Counted from the stretch's first letter, positions 53,522 to 62,464 are shown. The stretch is DNA of 64,000 nt from Geobacter sp. AOG2 (GCF_019972295.1 NZ_BLJA01000001.1:3736093-3800092), one strand, 5' to 3'. Program-made: numbers and translations. Notes: generated by a model not told the origin, from the letters alone.

Positions 53522-56500
53522 CTAAGCCTTCTCGATGTTGACGAGGAACGACTTAAACTCCGGCGTCTGGGTGTTGGCGTCCCCCACGAAGGGGGTCAGG
53601 ATGTTTGCCAGGTAGCCGCTCTTGGCCACCCCCTTGAAGCCCCAGTGGATCGGGATGCCCACGTGGTGGACGGTCTTGCCGTTCACCGTGAGGGGCTTGA
53701 TGCGCTTGGTCACCACCGCGACCGCCTTGATGAAGCCGCGGCTCGACCAGACCTTGACCCGGCCGCCGTCCTTGATCCCTTTTTCTTTGGCCAACTCCTC
53801 GCTGATCTCCACGAACTGCTCCGGCTGCATGATGGCAGACAGCCTGGTGTGCTTGGTCCAGAAGTGGAAGTGCTCGGTGAGGCGATAGGTGGTGGCGGCG
53901 TAGGGGAATTCCTTGCTCTTGCCGAAGGCCTCCAGGTCGCCCTTGAACACCCGCGCCGCCGGGTTGCTGATCACCTTCGGGTGCAGGGAGTTGGTGTCGA
54001 TGGGGGTCTCGAACGGCTCGTAGTGCTCGGGGAACGGTCCTTCCGCCATCTTGTCCAGGGCAAAGAGCCGCCCCGTCCCTTCCGGGAGCATGATGAAGGG
54101 GTTCATGTGGTCCGCGGGATCGGAATCCGGCTTGAAGTCGGGCACGTCGGCGCCGCCCCACTTGCTGCCGTCCCAGTACACCAGTCTGCGTTTCGGGTCC
54201 CACGGCTTTCCGGACAGGTCGCAGGAGGCGCGGTTGTACAGGACGCGCCGGTTGGCCGGCCAGGCAAAGGCCCAGTTGAGGGTGTTGCCCAGACCCGAGG
54301 GATCGTAATTGTCCCGTCGGGCCATCATGTTCCCCTTCTCCGTCCAGGCCCCCGAATAGAGCCAGCAGCCGCAGGAGGTGGAGCCGTCGTCCCTGAGTTG
54401 GGCGAAGCCGTCCAGCAGTTGGCCCTTTTTCACCAGGACCTTGGTCGGGTCCTTGGGATCGGCGAGATCGCCCAGGGCTTTGCCGTTGTACTCCTTGGCC
54501 AGCTCGTCGGGCGACGGGGCACGGGCAATGCTGTAGTTCCAGGTGAGGTTCAGGACCGGGTCGGGGAAGGCGCCCCCCTCCTTCTTGTACAGATCACGCA
54601 GCTTGAGGAAGATCCCGGCGATGATGTCGGCGTCGGGCAAGGCCTCTCCCGGCGGTTCGGCGCCCTTGTAATGCCATTGCAGCCAGCGCCCGGAGTTGGT
54701 GAGGGAGCCGTTCTCCTCGGCAAAGCAGGTGGAGGGGAGACGGATCACCTCGGTCTGGATCTTGGCCGGGTCCACGTCGTTGTATTCGCCGTGGTTCTCC
54801 CAGAAACACGAGGTCTCCGTGGCCAGGGGATCGATCACCACCAGGTACTTCAACTGGGACATGCCCTGGATCAGCTTGGCCTTGTTCGGGATCGAGGCCA
54901 GGGGGTTGAAGCCCTGGCAGATGTAGCCGTTCAGCTTGCCCTGGTGCATCAGTTCGAACACCTGGAGCACGTCGTATACCTTGTCCAGCTTGGGCAACCA
55001 GTCGTAACACCAGTTGTTCTCTTTGGTCGCCGCGTCGCCGAACCAGGACTTCATCAGGCTGACGTGGAACTTGCCGTAGTTCTGCCAGTAGGACATCTGG
55101 CCGGGGCGCAACGGCTTGAGAGCCCGCTTGTCGATGTAACCCTGGTAGTCGGTCTCCTTTTCACCCGGCAGGGTGAGGTAGCCGGGCAGGAGGTTGGACA
55201 AGAGCCCCAGGTCGGTGAGACCCTGGATGTTGGAGTGGCCGCGCAGGGCGTTCACCCCGCCTCCCGCCATGCCGACGTTGCCCAGGAGGAGTTGCACCAT
55301 GGCCGCGGTGCGGATCATCTGCGAACCCACCGAATGCTGGGTCCAGCCCAGGGCGTACATGAAGGTCAGGGTGCGGTCGGGCGCCGAGGTGGTGGCGATG
55401 GTCTCGCACACCTTGAGGAAGGCGTCCTTGGGGGTACCGCAGATGTTGCTCACCGCCTCCGGCGTGTAGCGGGAGTAGTGCTGCTTGAGCAGTTGCAGCA
55501 CGCAGCGGGGGTGCTGCAGGGTCTCGTCCACCTTGGCGAAGCCGTCCGGGCCGATTTCGTAGGACCAGGTGGCCTTGTCGTACTTGCGCGCCGGTTCGTC
55601 GTAGCCCGAGAACAGGCCTTCGTCGAACCGGTAGCCCTCGTTGATGATGAAGGAGGCATTGGTGTAGGACTTGACGTATTCGTGCTGGATTTTGTCGTGG
55701 GAGAGCAGGTAGTTGATCACGCCGCCCAGGAACGCGATGTCCGTGCCGGTGCGCAGGGGCGCGTAGAAGTCCGCCACCGATGCCGAGCGGGTGAAGCGGG
55801 GGTCCACCACGATGAAGGTGGCGTGGTTGTGGGCCTTGGCCTCGGTCACCCATTTGAAGCCGCAGGGGTGAGCCTCGGCGGCGTTGCCGCCCATGACGAC
55901 GATGACGTTGGCGTTCTTGATATCTACCCAATGGTTGGTCATTGCACCGCGACCGAATGTGGGGGCCAAACTGGCCACCGTTGGTCCGTGTCAGACCCGG
56001 GCCTGATTATCGAACGCCAGGATCCCCAGGTTGCGGATGACCTTGTGGGTGATGTAACCGGACTCGTTGCTGGAGGCGGAGGCCGCCAGGAAGCCGGTGG
56101 TCACCCAGCGGTTGACCGTGGCGCCGGCGGCGTTCTTGGCGATGAAGTTCTTGTCCCGGTCGTCCTTCATCAGCCGCGCCACCCTGGTGAACGCCTCATC
56201 CCAGGAGATGCGCTGCCATTCTTTGGAGCCGGGGGCGCGGTATTCCGGGAACTTGAGGCGGCTTTCGCTGTGGATGAAGTCCACCAGCCCCGCGCCCTTG
56301 GGGCAGAGGGTGCCGCGGTTCACCGGATGGTCCGGGTCCCCCTCGATGTGGAAGATCGCCGGCTCGGCGTTTTTCGCCCGGTCTCCCAGGCTGTGCATGA
56401 TCAGGCCGCAGCTTACCGAGCAATAGGGACAGGTGTTGCGGGTCTCGCTGCTGCGGGCCAACTTGAATTCACGCACCTCGGCACGCGCAACGGAAGGTGA

Positions 56501-56578
56501 GAAGCCCAGCATCGCAATGCTGGAACCCCCCAATCCCCCGGCGGAGAATTTGAAAAATTGCCTTCGTGTTATTTGCAT
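53522..56578 (-). CDS. fdnG: Formate dehydrogenase alpha subunit, selenocysteine-containing, Tat-exported
   Basis: 1018 aa if the in-frame TGA at 55993-55991 is read as selenocysteine (residue 196); E. coli FdnG is 1015 aa with Sec at the same residue. ATG 56578 follows AAGGAGGG. Tat signal RRQFFK (5-10). [4Fe-4S] ligands CPYCSVSC and a later CPKGAG cysteine. The Sec region reads ARV-Sec-HGPTVASLAPTFGRGAMTNHW, as in E. coli. Residues 200-1018 form the molybdopterin domains. It oxidises periplasmic formate to CO2. Reading it as two broken genes would be an error. Confidence 0.97.
55959..55993 (-). promoter_or_regulatory. Selenocysteine codon with SECIS-like hairpin
   Basis: UGA (55993-55991) is followed 11 bases later by a hairpin (55979-55959): GGCC-AGTTT-GGCC with an outer GTG/CAC pairing and a two-base bulge. 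E. coli fdnG has the same 11-base distance and also a GU in the apical loop, the part bound by SelB. Confidence 0.8.
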
Positions 56579-56661
56579 GTTTGACCCTCCTTGGTTCGTT
56601 GTCTGTATGGTCAATAGCTTCCCGATGTCCCGACTGGGGTGGTTCATTCAACGATTTAAAG

Positions 56662-56689
56662 ATTCTAGCGCTCAAAGAGCAAAAATCAA
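56662..56689 (-). promoter_or_regulatory. Sigma70-type promoter of the fdn operon
   Basis: On the minus strand TTGATT (56684-56689), 16-base spacer, TAGAAT (56662-56667). Start expected near 56655, about 75 bases before the fdnG start codon. Confidence 0.6.
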
Positions 56690-56699
56690 CCCTCATGCG

Positions 56700-56733
56700 A
56701 AAAAAAAATCCGGCCTGAAAAGTCTTCGGCCGG
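56700..56733 (-). terminator. Minus-facing terminator with no obvious gene before it
   Basis: On the minus strand CCGGCC-N12-GGCCGG is followed by A and a run of T (56700-56708). The only gene upstream on that side, at 56906, is on the plus strand. It may protect the fdn promoter from antisense transcription. Confidence 0.65.
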
Positions 56734-56772
56734 TCATGGCGGGCTGGCTGCGGAATCGTGGCACGGGAAGGA

Positions 56773-56800
56773 TTGCATTTTCCACTATAAGTATTATAAT
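56773..56800 (+). promoter_or_regulatory. Promoter of the histone-like/polyphosphate cluster
   Basis: TTGCAT (56773-56778), 16-base spacer, consensus TATAAT (56795-56800). It gives a leader of about 100 bases before ATG 56906. Confidence 0.75.
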
Positions 56801-56905
56801 TATAATAGTTATTATATGATGATGTATGCCGCTATGAAAGTTGTTGAAAATACTGCACAACTGCCGATGCGGCAGTTTCAGATACCCGTGAACGAGGAGA
56901 AGACC

Positions 56906-57310
56906 ATGAAAGATGAAAAGCCGAAACCGGCCGCCGTGAAACCTCTTGCAACGGAGACACCGGACAAGGACGCCGCAGCGAAGAAAAAGAAAAAAAACAA
57001 AAAGGCAGAAGAAGCGGCGGCAGCGGCTCCCAAGGTAAAAAAAGCAAAGCCGGAGAAAGCCGCCGGGAAGGCTGCCGAGCCGAAGGCCTCCAAGGCCGAG
57101 AAAGCACCGAAGGCTCCCAAGGCTCCCAAGGCGGCGAAGGAGGACAAGCCGACCAAGTTCCTGGTGAGCATGAAAAAATCGGTGCGCAAGAGCGTTAAAA
57201 AAGAGGCTGCCGAGGCCGGCATCAGCATGAATGAATTCATCGTCCTGGCGGTGGAGGAAAAGCTGGGCAAGATCCCCCAGGCCGCCAATGGGGCTTCCAA
57301 AAAGCCGTGA
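56906..57310 (+). CDS. Lysine-rich histone-H1-like protein with ribbon-helix-helix domain
   Basis: 134 aa from ATG 56906 with GAGGAG 6 bases upstream. Residues 1-82 are a disordered Lys/Ala/Pro tail, with a KKKKKNKK run (26-33) and repeats of APK (67-75). Residues 83-122 form a ribbon-helix-helix DNA-binding fold: strand TKFLVSM, helix KKSVRKSVKKEAAEAG, turn ISMNEFI, helix VLAVEEKLGKI. Tails of this kind are found in AlgP and PhaM, which link polymer granules to DNA. It is first in a cluster of polyphosphate-related genes; a role in attaching granules to the nucleoid is inferred. Confidence 0.82.
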   Translation: MKDEKPKPAAVKPLATETPDKDAAAKKKKKNKKAEEAAAAAPKVKKAKPEKAAGKAAEPKASKAEKAPKAPKAPKAAKEDKPTKFLVSMKKSVRKSVKKEAAEAGISMNEFIVLAVEEKLGKIPQAANGASKKP

Positions 57311-57412
57311 TCCGCACCGGACGCGCCCCTGCTTTTGTGGTAAAATTGCCGGTGTTGGATCGTGACGGCGGTGGGCAGCCCAGCTTCGGAGTGCCGGCCA
57401 CGGGAGGGTGGG

Positions 57413-58960
57413 GTGTACGGTAAGGAATCGGTTCGTTTGACGCTCCCCGGCGATCTTGGGCCGGAATGCCTGCGGGAGGAGTGGGATGTGGAGTTCCACC
57501 CGCAGGAGTCCCGGACCTTGACGTTTTGGGATACGTTCGAGTGGGGCCTGTGGTTCGGCGGGCATGTCCTGTACAGCTCCGACGGGGTGTATCGCCTGTG
57601 CGTCCGCGAGGATGGCTGGCCGGGGGCGACGGTGTGCGAGGAGCGGGCCGGTGGCGGACGGCGGTTCTGGCATGACTTCGGGACCGGGGTCATGCGGACC
57701 GCGCTGAGGGGGATGCTCGGGCTGCGGGGGCTCGCGCCGGTGGCGGAGGGGATCTTTCGCCTGCGCCGGTGCGACCTGCGCAATGAAACGGGGAAGATCG
57801 TCTGCCGCCTGGAGTGGTCTACGGTCTCCTCCGGCACGCGGGGAGAGGATGCTCTGCTCCACTCCTGCCGGGTCATGCCGCTTGTGGGCTACGAAGCGGA
57901 AGCCGTACGGGTGGCGGAACTCCTCATCCGGCGCGGGGCGCGCACCTCCGGGGACGGCCCGGTGGCGGCCCTGCTGCGCCTTGCCGGACGCGTGCCCCGA
58001 AAGTACACCCTGCGGCCGGTCTTCGGCCTGGAGACGGACACGCCCGCCCGTGAGGCCGTAGGAAGGATCGTACGCTCGATCCTGGAGATCGCCGAAGGAA
58101 ACGTGCCGGGGCTTCTGGAGGATCTGGACACGGAGTTTCTCCACGATTACCGGATCTGCCTGCGGAAGGTCCGCTCGGTGCTGAGCCTGGTGAAGGGCGT
58201 GTATCCGGCCGGGGAGACCGCGCGCATGCGCACGATCCTGGGCGACCTGGCCCGGCAGACCAACCGGCTGCGCGATCTGGACGTGTACCTCCTGGCGCGG
58301 GACGAATACCTGGGGCTGTTGCCCCCCGCGCTCCGTCCGGCCCTGGACGGGATGTTCGCGGATTTTTCGGCGGAGCGGGAACGGGAGGTGCGGCGCATGG
58401 CCGCGAAGCTGCGCTCCGCATCCACCCGACGGCTTCTCCGGGAGGTGGAGGAGTTCTTCTCCGCCTCTGCCCTCCATGAACCCACGGAGGCTGCCGACCT
58501 TCCCGTGGGGCCGTTGGCCTTTCGCCGCATCTACAGACGTTACCGCAAGATCCGCGGGATGGCGGCCGGGATCGGGGCGGAGACGCCCGATGAGGCGGTG
58601 CACCGGCTCCGTATCGAGTGCAAGAAGCTCCGCTATCTCATGGAGTTTTTCGACGAACTCATTCCGAGGGAGGAGGGGGCCAGGATGCTGGGGTTGTTGC
58701 GGCGCCTGCAAAACCGGCTCGGCGAGTTCAACGACGCCCTGGTGCAGCAGAAATCCCTGATGAGCTATGGGGAACGGAAACGGCCCGGTTCCCAAGCCGC
58801 CCTGGGGGTGGGGGGACTCGTGGCGGTCCTCTACCGCCGGCAGCAGGAGGCGCGCGGTCAGATCGAAAAGGCCCTGGAGGGCTTCTGCGGCGGCGCCACG
58901 GCCGCGCTCTTCAGGCGCACCTTCAAGCCCGGCGGGGCTTCCGCCGCACAACAGACGTGA
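57413..58960 (+). CDS. CHAD-domain protein with degenerate CYTH-like N-terminus
   Basis: 515 aa from GTG 57413, which has GGAGG 5 bases upstream; another in-frame GTG at 57362 lacks one. The C-terminal CHAD domain (about 212-505) has both helical halves with basic motifs HDYRICLRKVR (H244, R247, K252, R254) and HRLRIECKKLR (H397, R400, K404, R407) that bind polyphosphate. Residues 5-180 resemble a CYTH tunnel domain but lack the catalytic ExExK motif, so it is likely non-catalytic. CHAD proteins locate to polyphosphate granules in other bacteria. Confidence 0.88.
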   Translation: MYGKESVRLTLPGDLGPECLREEWDVEFHPQESRTLTFWDTFEWGLWFGGHVLYSSDGVYRLCVREDGWPGATVCEERAGGGRRFWHDFGTGVMRTALRGMLGLRGLAPVAEGIFRLRRCDLRNETGKIVCRLEWSTVSSGTRGEDALLHSCRVMPLVGYEAEAVRVAELLIRRGARTSGDGPVAALLRLAGRVPRKYTLRPVFGLETDTPAREAVGRIVRSILEIAEGNVPGLLEDLDTEFLHDYRICLRKVRSVLSLVKGVYPAGETARMRTILGDLARQTNRLRDLDVYLLARDEYLGLLPPALRPALDGMFADFSAEREREVRRMAAKLRSASTRRLLREVEEFFSASALHEPTEAADLPVGPLAFRRIYRRYRKIRGMAAGIGAETPDEAVHRLRIECKKLRYLMEFFDELIPREEGARMLGLLRRLQNRLGEFNDALVQQKSLMSYGERKRPGSQAALGVGGLVAVLYRRQQEARGQIEKALEGFCGGATAALFRRTFKPGGASAAQQT

Positions 58961-58976
58961 AAAGGCCGGCACGACC

Positions 58977-59729
58977 ATGAAAATACTCTCTTCATACAGC
59001 ATCAAAGGCGGGGTGGGGAAGACGGCCCTGGCGGTCAACCTGGCGTTCGCCTTCCGGGAGGCGGGGCGCAGGACCCTGCTCCTGGACCTGGACCCCCAGG
59101 GGGCCGCCACCTTCTATTTCCGGGTGGCCAGCGCGGAGAAGTTCCGCATGCGCGACGCCGGTTCCCTGGCCGAGGGGCTCCGCAGGAACATCCGGGAGTC
59201 CGACTTCCCCGGCCTGGACATCGTCCCCTCCAACCTGGGCTACCGGCACTTCGACATCCTGCTCGACGGCATGGCCAAGCGCCGCCGCCAGCTCCGCAAG
59301 GTGCTGGAGGAGTTCAAACCCGATTACGACGTGATCCTCATGGATTGCCCGCCGAACATCACGCTGCTCTCGGAAAACGTGTTCCGGACGTCGGACGCCA
59401 TCCTGGTGCCGGTCATCCCTACCGTGCTCTCCCGGCGGACGCTCGAACAGTTGGCCGGATTCTTCCGGGACGAGGAGTTGCCCGGCGGCCTGCTCCGCCC
59501 GTTTTTCTCCATGGTCCAGAAGCGGAACAGGATGCACCGGGAGATCATGGACGAGCTTCCGGCGGAATATCCCGGCTTCCTGGAGACGGTAATCCCGTTC
59601 TCCGCCGACGTGGAGAAGATGGGCCTGCACCGGATGCCGCTTCTGGCCTATTCCCGCGCCTGCGCGGCGGCCGTGGCCTACCGGGCGCTGTGCGACGAAA
59701 TCCTTTCCCTGTCCGGTTCGCGGCCATGA
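58977..59729 (+). CDS. ParA/MinD-family ATPase
   Basis: 250 aa from ATG 58977. Deviant Walker A KGGVGKTAL (about 10-18), Walker A' LDLDPQGAATFYF and Walker B VILMDCPPN are present. No partner parB gene and no parS are seen. Solitary ParA proteins of this kind position cargo such as carboxysomes, chemoreceptor clusters or storage granules over the nucleoid. Its stop overlaps the CYTH-Nudix start by ATGA; the CHAD gene ends 16 bases upstream. A polyphosphate granule is the likely cargo. Confidence 0.9.
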   Translation: MKILSSYSIKGGVGKTALAVNLAFAFREAGRRTLLLDLDPQGAATFYFRVASAEKFRMRDAGSLAEGLRRNIRESDFPGLDIVPSNLGYRHFDILLDGMAKRRRQLRKVLEEFKPDYDVILMDCPPNITLLSENVFRTSDAILVPVIPTVLSRRTLEQLAGFFRDEELPGGLLRPFFSMVQKRNRMHREIMDELPAEYPGFLETVIPFSADVEKMGLHRMPLLAYSRACAAAVAYRALCDEILSLSGSRP

Positions 59730-60574
59730 TCGAGATCGAGCGGAAATTCCTGGTAACGTCCCTGCCCGCCGGAATGGGGGGCGGGACGCCGATCCTGCAA
59801 GGGTATCTGGCCTACGAGGAACACCTGGAGGTGCGCATCCGCCAGTACGGCGACAAGCACTTCCTGACCGTCAAGGAGGGGCCGGGGCTCTTGCGGCGGG
59901 AGACCGAGATCGAGATCACCCTCAACCAGTTCCGCGCCCTGTGGCCGTCCACCGAGGGGCGGCGTCTGGAAAAGGTGCGCTTCCTGGCCCAACACGGCCC
60001 GTACCGGGTGGCGGTGGACCGTTACCAGGGAGACCTGGAACCGCTGCTGGTCGCCAAGGTGGGGTTTGCCTCGGTGGAGGAGAGCGAACTGTTCCGGCAG
60101 CCGGACTACCTGGGGCAGGAGATCACGGACGTGGAGGCCTACAAGAGCATCTCCCTCGCCATCCACGGCATCCCCGGCCCGGCCCTGGAATACCAGATCG
60201 GCGCGCTCCCCTTCCTGTTCCGCGGCGGGCGTTTGCACCTGGTGATCGTTACCAATACCGCCCAGACCCGCTGGATCATCCCCAAAGGGCAGCCGGAGCC
60301 GGATATGTCCCGGCAGGACGTGGCCGTCATGGAGGCCATGGAGGAGGCCGGGGTCATCGGCAACTGTCTCCCCGGATTCCGCGTGCTCTGTCAGCGCAAG
60401 GGGGAGAAGACGCTTTATGTCTATCCGCTGAAGGTCACGACCCTGCTGAAGAAGTGGCCGGAGATGGAATGGCGCAAGCGCGCGGTGCTGCCCCTCAACA
60501 AGGCCCTGAAGATGATCAGCGACCCGGACCTCGCCCAGTGCCTCCAGCGCCTGGCCTCCCGCCTGGTTGCCTGA
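59726..60574 (+). CDS. CYTH-Nudix fusion protein
   Basis: 282 aa from ATG 59726. CYTH domain (about 1-145) with the intact metal motif EIERK (ExExK, residues 3-7) and VRIRQYGDKHFLTVKEG, LEKVRF, VAVDRYQGDL; such domains hydrolyse triphosphate or polyphosphate. A Nudix domain (about 165-275) has WIIPKGQPEPDMSRQDVAVMEAMEEAGV, near the diphosphoinositol-polyphosphate hydrolase type; the usual first Glu and the Arg of the Nudix box are Met, while the EAMEEAG core remains. The two activities in one chain suggest a polyphosphate or diadenosine-polyphosphate hydrolase. Confidence 0.88.
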   Translation: MIEIERKFLVTSLPAGMGGGTPILQGYLAYEEHLEVRIRQYGDKHFLTVKEGPGLLRRETEIEITLNQFRALWPSTEGRRLEKVRFLAQHGPYRVAVDRYQGDLEPLLVAKVGFASVEESELFRQPDYLGQEITDVEAYKSISLAIHGIPGPALEYQIGALPFLFRGGRLHLVIVTNTAQTRWIIPKGQPEPDMSRQDVAVMEAMEEAGVIGNCLPGFRVLCQRKGEKTLYVYPLKVTTLLKKWPEMEWRKRAVLPLNKALKMISDPDLAQCLQRLASRLVA

Positions 60575-60634
60575 GTTGTGGTCCATTTGACTTTTCATGG
60601 CGGCGGGGTAAGGTGGTAGGAGGAAAACGTGGTT

Positions 60635-60679
60635 CATGGGATTTATGGGACTTATAGGACTTATAGGACTTATGGGACC
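60635..60679. repeat. Repeat family C: GGACTTATA array
   Basis: Five consecutive copies of a 9-base unit (GGGATTTAT, GGGACTTAT, AGGACTTAT twice, AGGACTTAT-GGGACC) at 60638-60679. It matches the array at 39576-39674. It lies between the CYTH-Nudix gene and the cytochrome gene. Confidence 0.8.
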
Positions 60680-60729
60680 TGGAGGACGTGGAGATCCTCA
60701 TTGTTGGTCCTCATCCCTGGAGAGCAATT

Positions 60730-61701
60730 ATGACCGAGCCTAATCCCTCAAAACCCCAGGGTACCTTGTACCGCCGCCACTCGCTGGCTGTGCGCATCAT
60801 GCATTGGCTCGCCGTCGTCACACTTCCCATCCTTCTTATGAGCGGCCTCAATATCTTCAATGCCGATCCCGAACTGCACTGGGGCAAGTCCTCCTATACC
60901 GGCGCCCCGCCGCTCCTGGAGATGCGGAGCAGGCAAGACGCCAATGGCGGGTTGATCGGCGTCACCAGGATCTTCGGGCACGAGTTCGATACGACCGGAT
61001 TCCTGGGTGTCTCCGACCGCGGTGACGGCATGCCGGAGCGGCGCGGCTTCCCTGCCTGGCTCACCATTCCGGGGAGCAGATGGCTGGCCATGGCGCGCCG
61101 CTGGCACCTGACCTTTGCCTGGGTGTTCGCGATCAACGGCATCTGCCTGGTCGGGTATTCTCTCTTCAGCGGGCACCTGCGGCGGGACCTGCTGCCCACC
61201 GGCCAGGACTGGCGTTCCATCGGCCCGACCCTCAGGGACCACCTGCTGCTCCGCCACGCCACCGGTGAGGCGGCCAAGCGTTACAACGTGCTGCAAAAGC
61301 TGGCCTACCTCAGCGTGATCTTCCTCCTGTTCCCGCTGGCCATCGTGAACGGCCTCGGTTTGTCCCCCGCACTGGACGCGCTGGTGCCGGGGTGGGTCGA
61401 TATCTTCGGCGGCCGGCAGTCCATGCGGACGATCCATTTCATCATCACCTGGGCGCTGGTGGCCTTTACCGCCGTGCACCTGTTCCAGGTGGTGGTCACC
61501 GGCTTCTGGAACAACCTGCGCTCCATCATCACCGGCAACTATTGGGTGACGGAGCCCATGCCGATACCGGAGACCGTGCCGGAGCCGGCAGCGGTGCCCG
61601 AGCCCGAACCGGCACCCGTGACGGAGCCAGGGCCGGAGCCGGAAGCGGAGAAGGCGCCCGAGACCAAAGCGGATACGGAGACGGATCATGAACGAAGATA
61701 A
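60730..61701 (+). CDS. Membrane b-type cytochrome
   Basis: 323 aa from ATG 60730 with GGAG 7 bases upstream. Four or five membrane helices: LAVRIMHWLAVVTLPILLMSGLNIF, WHLTFAWVFAINGICLVGYSLF, LAYLSVIFLLFPLAIVNGLGL and IHFIITWALVAFTAVHLFQVVV, with histidines placed for two haems. It belongs to the Ni/Fe-hydrogenase/formate dehydrogenase cytochrome-b group. The C-terminal ~45 residues are a Pro/Glu-rich tail. It overlaps the molybdoenzyme gene by 14 bases and should carry electrons between it and quinone. Confidence 0.9.
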   Translation: MTEPNPSKPQGTLYRRHSLAVRIMHWLAVVTLPILLMSGLNIFNADPELHWGKSSYTGAPPLLEMRSRQDANGGLIGVTRIFGHEFDTTGFLGVSDRGDGMPERRGFPAWLTIPGSRWLAMARRWHLTFAWVFAINGICLVGYSLFSGHLRRDLLPTGQDWRSIGPTLRDHLLLRHATGEAAKRYNVLQKLAYLSVIFLLFPLAIVNGLGLSPALDALVPGWVDIFGGRQSMRTIHFIITWALVAFTAVHLFQVVVTGFWNNLRSIITGNYWVTEPMPIPETVPEPAAVPEPEPAPVTEPGPEPEAEKAPETKADTETDHERR

Positions 61702-62464
61702 GGGACTCACCCGGCGCAGCCTTCTGGCCCGCGCGTTTGCCGGAGTAACCGCGCTGACCCTTGCGGGGTGCCAGAAACTCTCGGAATCCACGTGGTTTCC
61801 CAAGATCCTGGGGGTGGGGGAGAAGGTGAGCTACAGGACGCACCGGCTGTTCCTGCCCCACAAGGCCATGGCCCAGGAGTTCACGGACGCCGACCGTTCC
61901 CCGCAGTTCAGGAGCAACGGCACGGCCATGCCTGACAATCCGGAATATCAGGCCCTTGCGGAGAGCGGGTTTGCCGGATATCGCCTGAAAGTGGGAGGGC
62001 TGGTGGAGCGCCCCATGAGCTTTGCCCTGGCCGACCTCCGGTTGCTCCCCAGCCGGGTTCAGACCACGCGCCACGACTGCGTGGAGGGATGGAGCGCCAT
62101 CGCCGAGTGGAAAGGGGCGCGCCTGGGGGCGCTTCTGGAGGAGGTGCGGCCCAAGCCCAACGCCCGCTACGTGGTCTTCCACTGCGCCGACCCCATGGAG
62201 GACGACGGGACCTCGCCCTACTACGAGAGCATCGACATGGAGGACGCATTCCACCCCCAGACGATCCTGGCCTACGAAATGAACGGCAAGACGCTGCCCG
62301 TCGCCAACGGTGCGCCGCTTCGGCTGCGGCTGGAACGGCAATTGGGGTACAAGATGGCCAAGTACGTCATGCGCATCGAGCTGGTGGAGGATTTTTCCGC
62401 CATAGGCGGCGGCAGGGGCGGGTACTGGGAGGACCAGGGGTATGAGTGGTACGCGGGGGTCTGA
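61688..62464 (+). CDS. Tat-exported molybdopterin oxidoreductase of the sulfite oxidase family
   Basis: 258 aa. Signal TRRSLLARAF has the Tat twin Arg and is followed by LTLAGC, a possible lipobox. The Mo-ligating cysteine is in TTRHDCVEGWS, the same context as in MsrP (YedY). The domain is single, without haem. It probably reduces or oxidises a periplasmic sulfur compound such as methionine sulfoxide; the substrate is uncertain. The partner cytochrome is not an MsrQ, so the pair may be a variant of the MsrPQ system. Confidence 0.88.
   Translation: MNEDKGLTRRSLLARAFAGVTALTLAGCQKLSESTWFPKILGVGEKVSYRTHRLFLPHKAMAQEFTDADRSPQFRSNGTAMPDNPEYQALAESGFAGYRLKVGGLVERPMSFALADLRLLPSRVQTTRHDCVEGWSAIAEWKGARLGALLEEVRPKPNARYVVFHCADPMEDDGTSPYYESIDMEDAFHPQTILAYEMNGKTLPVANGAPLRLRLERQLGYKMAKYVMRIELVEDFSAIGGGRGGYWEDQGYEWYAGV

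Noticed and set aside
53645-56500. 951-aa plus-strand open frame opposite fdnG
   Set aside because: It is a long shadow frame caused by high GC; it has no recognisable domain and runs across the fdnG coding region.
53522-56578. fdnG as two separate genes or a pseudogene because of the in-frame TGA at 55991-55993
   Set aside because: Both parts are in the same frame, the flanking residues match E. coli FdnG around its selenocysteine, and a SECIS-like hairpin follows at the right distance.
56754-56778. Sigma54 promoter TGGCAC...TTGCA upstream of the histone-like gene
   Set aside because: The GG to GC distance is three bases too long for sigma54; a well-spaced TTGCAT/TATAAT promoter overlaps it instead.
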